Shown here: in pieces, positions 8,190 to 15,828 of the stretch
Position numbering within the stretch: the stretch's first letter is position 1
Layout: every line of letters starts with the position of its first letter
Source: Helicobacter sp.
GTDB lineage: Bacteria; Campylobacterota; Campylobacteria; Campylobacterales; Helicobacteraceae
DNA: 16,415 nt
Direction: 5' to 3'
Assembly: GCA_029264655.1 (NCBI GenBank)
Contig: JARHZY010000151.1
Location: 1 to 16,415, forward strand
The notes under the pieces: model-generated
Database searches by the model: none
Told to the model about the DNA's origin: nothing
The model's input: only the letters and a program-made list of their open reading frames with translations
Made by a program: the position numbers and the translations under genes

Positions 8190-10529
8190 ATGCAAGAAAA
8201 TGATACAGAGCAGTTGCAAATTACCTATTATAACAATATGGAATTTTTTCGTGATTTTAACCAAAAGCTTTTTGAGGCATTGGCAAAATCCCCAACGCTT
8301 TATAATCTACATATTGATTCTTATGGATATAATATTATCCATCTTCCTACGCAAACAAAGCATTATCCACTTATAGAACGCCAACATACAAAGCATATGC
8401 AAGCTAATACAATAACACCAGAAACGCACACAACAAGCATGCAAGCAGCCCATAAAGAGCTTGCACAAAATCCAATCAAAAATGCAAAATGGGAACTTTT
8501 TACAAATCACCCACTCCAAGTGCATGCACATTTTATCAATGAAGAAAAATTACCAATTACAGGCAAACATTGCAACGCATTATTACAAGAGAGCATACGC
8601 ATTGGTTTAGAATCTTGTGATGATACAAATAAATGCAACCCAACAATACAAGATGAAATAACACAGCATAATATAACAGATGATTCTAACTTTTATAATG
8701 CTTTTATGCAAGATTCCATACATAACCAATATAAAGCTACTACGCAAACTACTATGCAAACACCTAAACATACTCTTGGAGATTCCCATATCCTTAATCC
8801 ACATGATACAATGCAAAAACTAGATTTTAATAATTACAGACAACATAAAATAGACAACAAAGAAAAAGTTATACAAGCAAACAAAAGCCCTTTAGATTCC
8901 ATAAACGCACAAAATAATACTATGCAGCATGATATTGCAACACAAAGCAATATGTTATTAAGTCATAATCTTTTAGAATCATTTTATGATTCTAAATTCT
9001 TACCACAAACTAATATATATGGACTTATGGGGGGCTTATTTTTACAACAGCTCATTCAAGAAGGGTATTATTTCCATTCATTGCTTATCTATGAAGAACA
9101 TATTGATCTATTCCGCATTTCACTTTATTTTCTTGACTATGCAAAGCTTTTTCAACATGTAAGTGTGCAATCTTGCTTCATTATTATTAAAGATATATCA
9201 TTGGAGCTTGTCCGTGCATTTTTACATGCAAAAAAAATAACAAATAATTTTTTAAGCCTTCATCTCACACATTACACAACCAAAAATGTAACATACCTAA
9301 AAGATTTTATTTATAAAGAAAAAAAGGCACTTATGCGTGGTTGGGGCAGTCTTGAAGATGAATTAGTTGGATTCCATAATGCATGCATTAATCTTAAAGA
9401 CTGCAAGCTATTAAGCACACAACCTCAACGCATACATGCACCTATTTGTGTAATTGGCAATGGGGCAAGCCTTGATTTATGTATTGATTTTCTAAAAACT
9501 TATCAAGATTCTATGATTTTACTTAGCTGTGGGACAGCACTCAAAGTATTGCGTTATCATGGAATAGTGCCAGATTTTCAGGTTGAAATTGAACGCGTGC
9601 CGTATTTATGGCAAGTTTTAACACAAGCAAATTTGGGAGATATTCCACTTTTATTTGCACAAACAACAGATACAAAAGCTTGCCAATTAAGTAAAGAGAG
9701 GTATGGATTTTTGCGTGGTGGTAGTAGCAGTGCTTATCTTGATTCTACCTATCCCGCTTTAGAATTTAGTGCACCATTTGTTGGGAATGCAGGTGTTAGT
9801 ATTGCTGCATTGCTTGGAAGTGATGTTATATTATGCGGTATGGATTGTGGCTATATTGCAGGATATAGCAAACATGCCAAACATAGTTTTTATGGTGATG
9901 AAGATACTATGATACCCCCTGATTGTTTTCAAGTGCAAGGCAATAAGCATTTACAAGTATTTAGCAATGATTTATTTTATTTGAGTGCAAAAAATATTGA
10001 AGAAGCTTTAAAGTTATACCAGCCAAATAGCACAATTAATCTTGGTTATGGCACATATTTTCACAATACACTTAATCTTAATGAAGATGATTTTACATTA
10101 AAGCCTATTGATAAAGCAAAAGAAATAGCACATTTTAAAGCTAATTTTACAGCATATAATCTCGCAATAAATACTAATGATATGCTTACCATATTAGATA
10201 CTTTTAGCGTAGCAATACAAGGGCTTATCGCAAATAATATACACACACTCCAAGATGTTTTTACACTCACACAAAATATACTTGCATTATTACAAAAAAA
10301 CATTGATAATATAACTATGCGTAAGAGTATTATTTTGCTTGAAGGAAGTATTATGCATTTAAGCCATACACACCTACTTGCCCAACTTTTTGCTGGAGTG
10401 CCAAAGAAAAATGCACAATATGATAGAAACAAAGAAGCTAAGAATAGAATGGCATTAAAACAACTTTATTTGCAAGGAGTAATAGTGCTTATCCAAGAAT
10501 GTAAAAATGCTATACAAAAACAAGTTTAA
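8190..10529 (+). CDS. Maf-family (DUF115) motility accessory factor, putative flagellin glycosyltransferase, with long insertion
   Basis: A 779-residue cytoplasmic protein of the Maf (motility accessory factor) family, thought to transfer pseudaminic or legionaminic acid to flagellin before export. The N-terminal region (about 1-130) has conserved-looking NLHIDSYGYNII, KWELFTNHPL and LPITGKHCN. Residues about 131-260 are a low-complexity segment rich in Q, N, T, H and D. Residues about 266-400 (FLPQTNIYGLMGGLFLQQL, FRISLYFLDY) lead into the core MAF_flag10 Rossmann-like domain at about 415-560: VIGNGASLD (421-429), SCGTALK (446-452), GNAGVSIAALLGSDVILCGMDCGY. A helical C-terminal domain follows. 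Family members I know are usually 600-650 residues, so the insertion accounts for the extra length. The start ATG follows the glmU stop by 9 bases with a weak AAGG site; co-expression with glmU is likely. The transferred sugar is not known. Confidence 0.88.
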   Translation: MQENDTEQLQITYYNNMEFFRDFNQKLFEALAKSPTLYNLHIDSYGYNIIHLPTQTKHYPLIERQHTKHMQANTITPETHTTSMQAAHKELAQNPIKNAKWELFTNHPLQVHAHFINEEKLPITGKHCNALLQESIRIGLESCDDTNKCNPTIQDEITQHNITDDSNFYNAFMQDSIHNQYKATTQTTMQTPKHTLGDSHILNPHDTMQKLDFNNYRQHKIDNKEKVIQANKSPLDSINAQNNTMQHDIATQSNMLLSHNLLESFYDSKFLPQTNIYGLMGGLFLQQLIQEGYYFHSLLIYEEHIDLFRISLYFLDYAKLFQHVSVQSCFIIIKDISLELVRAFLHAKKITNNFLSLHLTHYTTKNVTYLKDFIYKEKKALMRGWGSLEDELVGFHNACINLKDCKLLSTQPQRIHAPICVIGNGASLDLCIDFLKTYQDSMILLSCGTALKVLRYHGIVPDFQVEIERVPYLWQVLTQANLGDIPLLFAQTTDTKACQLSKERYGFLRGGSSSAYLDSTYPALEFSAPFVGNAGVSIAALLGSDVILCGMDCGYIAGYSKHAKHSFYGDEDTMIPPDCFQVQGNKHLQVFSNDLFYLSAKNIEEALKLYQPNSTINLGYGTYFHNTLNLNEDDFTLKPIDKAKEIAHFKANFTAYNLAINTNDMLTILDTFSVAIQGLIANNIHTLQDVFTLTQNILALLQKNIDNITMRKSIILLEGSIMHLSHTHLLAQLFAGVPKKNAQYDRNKEAKNRMALKQLYLQGVIVLIQECKNAIQKQV

Positions 10530-10744
10530 ATTTATCGCAATGTATTTTGCTTTAATTTGCCTTTTTTCTATAAATATCTACATGTTAATACTAAATAAAA
10601 TAAATGAGAGGTATATTATTTTTTGTTATTAAAAATTCTATGTAATGTTATCATGTCATACATCTATTAGTTTAAAAGAACAATAGATAATTGGAAAAAA
10701 GTGTAATGACTTATGTATCATAAAAGTAGATTTTTTGATACTTA
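10530..10744. other. Convergent intergenic region
   Basis: This AT-rich gap lies between the ends of maf (plus) and the GT-C gene (minus). A short inverted pair GTATCA (10715-10720) / TGATAC (10736-10741) with a 15-base loop lies near the end of the minus-strand gene, but the stem is only six A/T-rich pairs, so I do not call it a terminator. No coding signal was seen. Confidence 0.4.
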
Positions 10745-12310
10745 TCATTTTTTTAATAATACGCTTTTGAATCCACCAGCTTCCCAATATTTTACTATAT
10801 CATAAGAGTTCAAATTGCATTTTTCGTCTTGATCTGTTATTACTTCAATCTCACCATATTGGGATATAATATCAGGTAAAATTTTACAACTATCTAAAAA
10901 AATCATGTTTGTATTTAAATAGGGTATAATGTTGGCATACATATATGTAGCTTGTAATACTATTACTACCATTCTCTTATTATCCCGTATTGGCTGGGAT
11001 TCAAATATATGATGGTTAATAAATGAGATTTGGGTTTTATCCTTTGGGAATATGCTATATACACACCATATACAAAGCAATATAATAAAGCTATCCCTTA
11101 ATACTTTATTAATATTGTAAAATCTCAAAATGCTATGTATGGTATTCAGTGCATAAGGCACAAGCAATAAAAAAATTGGTAATATTGGCATAATATAGCG
11201 TAGAGTTTTATATGGGGCAACATACATTACTATAAATGCCCAAGCAAATGCACTCAACCCAAAAAACAGGATAATGGCGTATTTAGTGCAATAAATTTTC
11301 TTACGATATAGAAAGAAAGAGCAGATTCCAACTAGAGTTATTGTAAGGATAACCCATGACAAATTAGAGCTTAATATAGTAAAAAAACTCTCAATATTAT
11401 TCAATAGGCTTTCTTTTAGATATGTAAAGTTTAGTTTGTCTTTGACTTCTGCACCCCTATAACCACGAAATCCACGAAAATATTTTGGGTATAAAAGTAT
11501 GCAAAATAATATTGCCATAATAAAAGATAGTGGGAAAAACATAGTTATTTTTCTAATCGGCTTGCAATAGATTAATTCCCACAAAGAAGCACAAAATATA
11601 ACAATTGCAACAAATATAGCAGCAAAATATCCACTAGATAATAATAAAGCGGTGAGTAAGGCAAATGCAATACAAAAACGCCAATTCTTATATTTAGAAT
11701 AATTGAGTTTTAGTCTCTCAAAAACACACAATAATCCCCAACAAAAGACTATAAACAACATTTCTTGTAGGGCATAAGGACGCATAAAAAGTGTATTACT
11801 TATACTTGCTGGATTTAAAAAGGCAAGAGATAAAAATAGCAAAACCATCCAATTATGTTGGAATAACTTACGGGCTATACGATGGGCAAAATAAAATCCA
11901 ATAAGAAAAAATAAAAAATTAAGGCTAACACCACGATAAAATATTTGTTTTAAATCTACATTTATATAGCCTATATGCCATAATCGGAGTAAAGAATAAT
12001 AGAAATTTGTGTGGGGATCATCTCTATTATTTTTCCATAGTTTATAAATATCGTGGAATGCTCCCTTTATGCTAGCATCATTCCAAAGTATTGCTTTTTT
12101 TGCTTCATCTGCACTGAATATTTTATTTTCTTCAAAACGTTTGCCCCAACCATATTCGTTATATTCAGATAGGATTATTGACAATATTTCATCTACATGT
12201 GCATCTACCTTTTGTTCTAAATAATACATTCTTAAGGCAAATGCAACAAGAAGGATAAGGCTTACCCCTCCCCATAATATTATTCTGTGGATATATTTTG
12301 TTATTGCCAT
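10745..12310 (-). CDS. GT-C membrane glycosyltransferase (ArnT/GT39/GtrC-like)
   Basis: A 521-residue multi-pass inner-membrane protein. It starts with a transmembrane helix (about 10-28) followed by the acidic loop motif DAHVDE (36-41), which matches the catalytic D/E-containing first periplasmic loop of GT-C enzymes. DDPHTNFYYSLLRLW (97-111) resembles the DPHPPLYY-type motif of the ArnT/GT39 group. About ten further hydrophobic segments run to about residue 420, then a soluble C-terminal tail of about 100 residues. Such enzymes take a sugar from a polyprenyl-phosphate carrier and add it to a lipid, glycan or protein on the periplasmic side. The gene lies 12 bases after the GT2 gene that would supply such a carrier sugar; GAAGGA precedes the ATG at 12308-12310. 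Acceptor and sugar are unknown. If the upstream GT2 is switched OFF, loss of translation ahead of it could also lower its expression. Confidence 0.82.
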   Translation of the reverse strand: MAITKYIHRIILWGGVSLILLVAFALRMYYLEQKVDAHVDEILSIILSEYNEYGWGKRFEENKIFSADEAKKAILWNDASIKGAFHDIYKLWKNNRDDPHTNFYYSLLRLWHIGYINVDLKQIFYRGVSLNFLFFLIGFYFAHRIARKLFQHNWMVLLFLSLAFLNPASISNTLFMRPYALQEMLFIVFCWGLLCVFERLKLNYSKYKNWRFCIAFALLTALLLSSGYFAAIFVAIVIFCASLWELIYCKPIRKITMFFPLSFIMAILFCILLYPKYFRGFRGYRGAEVKDKLNFTYLKESLLNNIESFFTILSSNLSWVILTITLVGICSFFLYRKKIYCTKYAIILFFGLSAFAWAFIVMYVAPYKTLRYIMPILPIFLLLVPYALNTIHSILRFYNINKVLRDSFIILLCIWCVYSIFPKDKTQISFINHHIFESQPIRDNKRMVVIVLQATYMYANIIPYLNTNMIFLDSCKILPDIISQYGEIEVITDQDEKCNLNSYDIVKYWEAGGFKSVLLKK

Positions 12311-12322
12311 GTATAGTCCTTC

Positions 12323-13415
12323 TTATATTTCTTTCTTTATTTTTCTTTTATGTTGCTTAATATAGATTGGACGCTGTTTTACTTGTTCGTAGATTCTAGC
12401 GATATATTCACCAATAATACCAAGTATAATAAGTTGTATGCCACCAATAAATACAATAAATACGACAAGTGAAGTCCATCCACGCACAGCATTATTAAAA
12501 ATTAAAGTATCAATAATTGCATATAAGCCATAGCCAAGACTAAAAAAACTCATTACAAAACCAAGTATAAAAGCAATGCGTAAGGGCATTGTGCTAAAGC
12601 TAATAAAACCTTCAATACTATATTTAAAAAGCTTCCACATACTCCAACCACTATTACCACTAGAACGTGGAATGTTTTCATATGTTAATCCAATTTTTCT
12701 AAAACCCACCCACTCAAACATAGCTTTTGAAAACCTATGGTATTCACTCATAGACAATAAGGCATTCACCACTTGCCTATCAAGAAGACGAAAATCTCTT
12801 ACACCAGATTCTAACCGCACCATAGAAATAAGATTATGCAATGTATAGAAACTTTCTGATAGTTTTGAGCGTATAAGCCCTTCTCCCAAACGATTTATAC
12901 GTCTTGCATAAATAATATCTGCTTCATTTTGCAACCATTTTACAAACATTTCAGGTAATAATGATGGTGGATCTTGTAAATCTGCATCCATTATTACAAC
13001 GCAATTCCCACTACTTTCTTTTAGTCCCGCGTATATAGCAGCTTCTTTACCAAAATTGCGTGAAAAATCAATTATTTTAATAATGCAATTTGATGGTGGT
13101 GGCGTGAGATTGCATAGGATTTCAGAATCTTTAATATTATTGGGTAAATCTGCTGATGGTATATATGGGGGGGGGGGGTAGCTTTGTATTGAATATTGGT
13201 TGGTTATGTGATTTTATATCTGCTTGCTTGTTTGCTAAAGCTTGCAATAAAGAGATTGTATTATCTTTACTACCATCATTTATAAAAATACATTCAAATA
13301 CCATATCTTTTTTATATTGTTCTTGTATAGATTCTAAAATCATAAAAACTTCTTTGCTAAAAGCTTTTAGACTTTGTTGCTCATTATAGCAAGGCACAAC
13401 AAGTGAAAATTTCAC
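12323..13415 (-). CDS. Phase-variable GT2 polyprenyl-phosphate glycosyltransferase (GtrB/ArnC/DPM1-like), OFF in this sequence
   Basis: A family-2 glycosyltransferase gene split by a frameshift at a 12-C tract. The start is GTG at 13413-13415 with AGGAG at 13422-13426. The N-terminal part reads SLVVPCYNEQQSL (4-16) and INDGSKDNT (45-53), then runs through the tract and stops at 13137-13139 after 92 residues. In the other frame, without a stop, it continues PSADLPNNIKDSE, then IIDFSRNFGKEAAIYAGL, MDADLQDPP (the metal/nucleotide-binding motif, near 12970-12991), SGVRDFRLLDRQV and two C-terminal transmembrane helices (STMPLRIAFILGFVMSFF and a second ending GIIGEYIARIYEQ). A tract of 11 or 14 C fuses both into 363 residues. 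When ON it should attach a sugar to undecaprenyl phosphate at the inner face of the membrane for the GT-C enzyme 12 bases downstream. The body shows no other damage, so this is a switched gene, not simple decay. Confidence 0.87.
13167..13178 (+). repeat. 12-nt poly-G tract (poly-C in the coding strand): phase-variation switch
   Basis: Twelve uninterrupted G on the plus strand, read as C in the GT2 gene. It stands alone in a window of about one-third GC, where chance runs of this length are negligible. The tract decides whether the GT2 frame is open: 3n+2 C (11, 14) is ON, 12 or 13 is OFF. Slipped-strand mispairing at such G/C runs is the established phase-variation mechanism in Helicobacter and Campylobacter. 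Confidence 0.9.
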
Positions 13416-13421
13416 AACTAG

Positions 13422-13426
13422 CTCCT
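13422..13426 (-). promoter_or_regulatory. Ribosome binding site fixing the GTG start of the GT2 gene
   Basis: AGGAG on the minus strand, six bases before the GTG at 13413-13415. It decides the start, because the first ATG in that frame would lie well inside the catalytic domain, past the VVPCYNE motif. Confidence 0.75.
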
Positions 13427-13981
13427 AAATTAAGGTATTAATAATTTATTGCTATTGAATAGATTTATAACCAAAAGCACAAAATATTTTCCTATTTTTG
13501 CCTATAATCAATAACTTTCAAAATACTAAGATAAAAAGCAAGATATTTATTATCGCATTTTTTTATAAATATGTCTCTCATTTTTTAGATTTTATCTCAT
13601 TCTATAATCTTTAAATACACATCAAATTGTAAAAATATTACAATAAATACATACTTGGCAATATTTTAAAACATAACAGCACGCCAACAAATCTTTCAAG
13701 GTATGGAACAATAAAAAATAAAATTTTTCAAAAAAGACTTTAAAATTTTTAAAAGTTTATATTTTTTACGAAGTAAATAATAAAGCGGCATATTGCAGCA
13801 ATTTATCAATAATAACTAAAAAAATAATATATAAAAATATACAATAATTTATAAATACATGTATTTGTGCAATCTAGCTCTTTAGCTTGCTTTAAACCAT
13901 ATATTTTATTTATAGTTATGCACTTTGGGATGCATTTACGCTTTACAATAGGTTTGCATGAATTTCTTTAGTAAATTATGA

Positions 13982-13987
13982 TATAAT
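13982..13987 (+). promoter_or_regulatory. Putative sigma70 -10 box for the DUF507-carA operon
   Basis: A perfect TATAAT preceded by TGA, about 70 bases before the DUF507 ATG. The leader would be roughly 65 bases long and end with AGGGGAAA before the start. No -35 is evident. It is the best candidate in the long upstream spacer. Confidence 0.5.
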
Positions 13988-14059
13988 ATGCCTTTATTTG
14001 TATATTTTGTGTTTTTAATACCAAAATACTATACAAAAAGTCTCTAAATAGGGGAAAAT

Positions 14060-14605
14060 ATGAAACTAAAACCACAGCATGCACAATTTTTAGCAGAACG
14101 CATTGTTCTTGATTTAAGCCGCTCACATCTTGTTAGTATTACTTCACCATTACCAAATCTTAATCGTCTTGCTACAACAATTATTAAAGAAGATATGCAA
14201 CAAGAACAATCCATAGAGATTAAGGCACGCGAATTACTTGAAGCACATCAAGATGAAATAGAAGAAGATGAGGTAAATGAAAAGCAACTTTTTGCCATGA
14301 TAAAAAAACAACTTGCCAAAGATAGAGGCTTCTTACTCTCTTATAAAGAACGTTATAGCCAGCTTGCCCATGAGATTCTAGATGCACTTTTTGAAGAAAG
14401 CTATATTAATTTTAATGTGCCAGAAAATGTTGCAAAAAGCTTTGTTATGGAATCTATTGATGCATATTTTGACTTTCATGAAAAGGCATATGATAATGCG
14501 GTTGAAAAAATCAAAAATTATCAACGAAGGCTTATACCGGGCAGTGAAGAATATGAATTAATTTTTACTAAACTTTACGAAGAAGAACTAAACAAAAGGG
14601 GTTAA
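14060..14605 (+). CDS. DUF507 family protein
   Basis: A 181-residue, highly charged and probably all-helical cytoplasmic protein of family DUF507, whose function is not known. It has no signal peptide or membrane segment. Recognisable features are the start MKLKPQHAQFLAERIVLDL, an acidic stretch EAHQDEIEEDEVNEKQLF in the 70s, the central KQLAKDRGFLLSYKERYSQLAHEIL, and the tail RRLIPGSEEYELIFTKLYEEEL. A good AGGGGAAA site precedes the ATG. The stop at 14603-14605 is one base from the carA ATG, and the carA ribosome binding site (AAGGGG, 14596-14601) lies inside this gene, so the two are tightly coupled. I recall the same pairing with carA in Helicobacter genomes, which makes a housekeeping role likely, but no reaction can be assigned. 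Confidence 0.88.
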   Translation: MKLKPQHAQFLAERIVLDLSRSHLVSITSPLPNLNRLATTIIKEDMQQEQSIEIKARELLEAHQDEIEEDEVNEKQLFAMIKKQLAKDRGFLLSYKERYSQLAHEILDALFEESYINFNVPENVAKSFVMESIDAYFDFHEKAYDNAVEKIKNYQRRLIPGSEEYELIFTKLYEEELNKRG

Positions 14606-14606
14606 T

Positions 14607-15755
14607 ATGGAATTGCATGATATATGGCTCTATTTTGCAAATGGACTTTTTTTAAAAGCAAAGGGCTTTGGTAAAAAGGGCACAGCTATTGGTGAAGTAG
14701 TATTTAATACTTCAATGACAGGATACCAAGAAATTATAAGCGATCCAAGTTATGCAGGACAATTTATTGTCTTTTGTATGCCAGAAATTGGTATTGTAGG
14801 TTGTAATCCGCAAGATATGGAATCACGCCAAGCATTTGCAAAGGGTGTGCTTATTAGGAATCTAAGTAAAATAAGCTCAAATTTCAGAGCAACACAGGAT
14901 CTACATGCATTTTTTGCTATGCAAAATCTTATGGGAATTTGTAATGTTGATACACGTGGTATTGTCAAAATGCTACGTGATAATGGGGCTATGATGATGA
15001 TAGCTTCAAGCCAATTACAAACTAAAGAAGCATTGCAAGATATGCTTTACAAAGCAAAAAAAATAGAAGAAATTAATCATGTTGCAGAAGTAAGCACAAA
15101 AACTTCTTATATACATAATGAAGGAACTTTTGATTTTACACATTTTGATTACACTAAACTCCCTTATGATACCAAACATAAAAAACGTATTGTTGCAATT
15201 GATTATGGTATAAAACGCAATATCTTAAATGAATTAAGTGCTGCGGGACTTTTAGTAGAAGTTGTGCCATATACTTATCAGGCTGATATATTAATTGAAC
15301 GTTATAAAAAAAAGGAGATTGGCGGAGTATTCCTTAGTAATGGTCCCGGAGATCCTATATTATTGCAAGAACAAATCAACATGATTAAACAGCTTATTAC
15401 CGCAAAGATTCCAATCTTTGGGATTTGTTTGGGACACCAGCTTTTAAGTAATGCACATGGTTATGCAACTTATAAGCTTAAGTTTGGGCAGCACGGGGGC
15501 AATCACCCTGTAAAAAATATGCAAACAAACACACTTGAAATTACAGCTCAAAACCATAATTACAATGTGCCAGAATCTATTGCAGCAGTGGCGAATATTA
15601 CACATCGCAATCTTTTTGATAACACAATCGAAGGAGTTTATTATAAAGATTCCCCAATATTTTCAGTGCAACACCACCCAGAATCAAGTCCGGGACCACG
15701 CGAGGCAAGCAAGCTTTTTACTGCCTTTGAGGCAATAGTAAGCCAAACTATATAA
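14607..15755 (+). CDS. carA: Carbamoyl-phosphate synthase small subunit (glutamine amidotransferase)
   Basis: CarA hydrolyses glutamine and passes ammonia to CarB, which makes carbamoyl phosphate for pyrimidine and arginine synthesis in the cytoplasm. This copy has 382 residues, normal length. The N-terminal CarA domain (about 1-150) shows GEVVFNTSMTGYQEIISDPSYAGQ at 29-52 and DTRGIVKMLRDNG at 115-127. The C-terminal class I glutamine amidotransferase domain (about 193-378) has LSNGPGDP (243-250), the nucleophile C274 in GICLGHQ, GGNHPV (297-302), and H357 with E359 in HHPESSPGP, completing the triad. Translation is probably coupled to DUF507, whose stop is one base away. carB is not in the window; the next gene is an unrelated peroxidase. 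Confidence 0.96.
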   Translation: MELHDIWLYFANGLFLKAKGFGKKGTAIGEVVFNTSMTGYQEIISDPSYAGQFIVFCMPEIGIVGCNPQDMESRQAFAKGVLIRNLSKISSNFRATQDLHAFFAMQNLMGICNVDTRGIVKMLRDNGAMMMIASSQLQTKEALQDMLYKAKKIEEINHVAEVSTKTSYIHNEGTFDFTHFDYTKLPYDTKHKKRIVAIDYGIKRNILNELSAAGLLVEVVPYTYQADILIERYKKKEIGGVFLSNGPGDPILLQEQINMIKQLITAKIPIFGICLGHQLLSNAHGYATYKLKFGQHGGNHPVKNMQTNTLEITAQNHNYNVPESIAAVANITHRNLFDNTIEGVYYKDSPIFSVQHHPESSPGPREASKLFTAFEAIVSQTI

Positions 15756-15828
15756 CATTCCCATGCCTTGTAGCAGGCAATAGAATATGCAAACAATAGC
15801 AATGAATAATTTATAATAAAGGAATTTT

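Larger units (their letters stand above)
13416..14059. other. AT-rich divergent spacer without a recognised gene
   Basis: This 644-base gap separates the minus-strand GT cassette from DUF507-carA. It holds the GT2 ribosome binding site, a possible minus-strand -10 (TATAAA, complement of 13464-13469), and the carA-operon -10 at 13982-13987. A minus-strand ORF of 31 codons (13696-13791, starting MPLYYLLRKKYKLLK) resembles the basic tail of some bacterial glycosyltransferases but has no ribosome binding site and is preceded by a stop in frame; it may be a gene remnant or chance. A small ATGCA/TGCAT hairpin lies at 13918-13935. No tRNA or known RNA was recognised. Confidence 0.5.

Noticed and set aside
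8014..8376. Plus-strand ORF of 120 codons spanning the glmU-maf junction
   Set aside because: It overlaps the conserved ends of both real genes in another frame and has no recognisable features.
10715..10741. Inverted repeat GTATCA/TGATAC as terminator for the GT-C gene or maf
   Set aside because: Only six mostly A/T pairs with a 15-base loop and no GC-rich stem; too weak to call.
12576..12848. Plus-strand ORF of 90 codons over the GT2 gene
   Set aside because: It is antisense to conserved GT2 coding sequence, has no family motif and no ribosome binding site; a shadow frame.
12323..12991. C-terminal GT2 part as an independent gene starting at ATG 12991
   Set aside because: That ATG lies in the middle of the catalytic motif MDADLQDPP and the frame is open far upstream to the poly-C tract; it is the second half of the split gene.
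13918..13935. Small hairpin ATGCA/TGCAT as part of a riboswitch or small RNA
   Set aside because: It lies upstream of the predicted -10 of the carA operon, so it would not be in that leader, and the five-pair stem is not distinctive.
15812..15817. TATAAT just before the cytochrome c peroxidase gene
   Set aside because: It lies so close to the ATG that the transcript would start between ribosome binding site and start codon; probably chance in AT-rich DNA.
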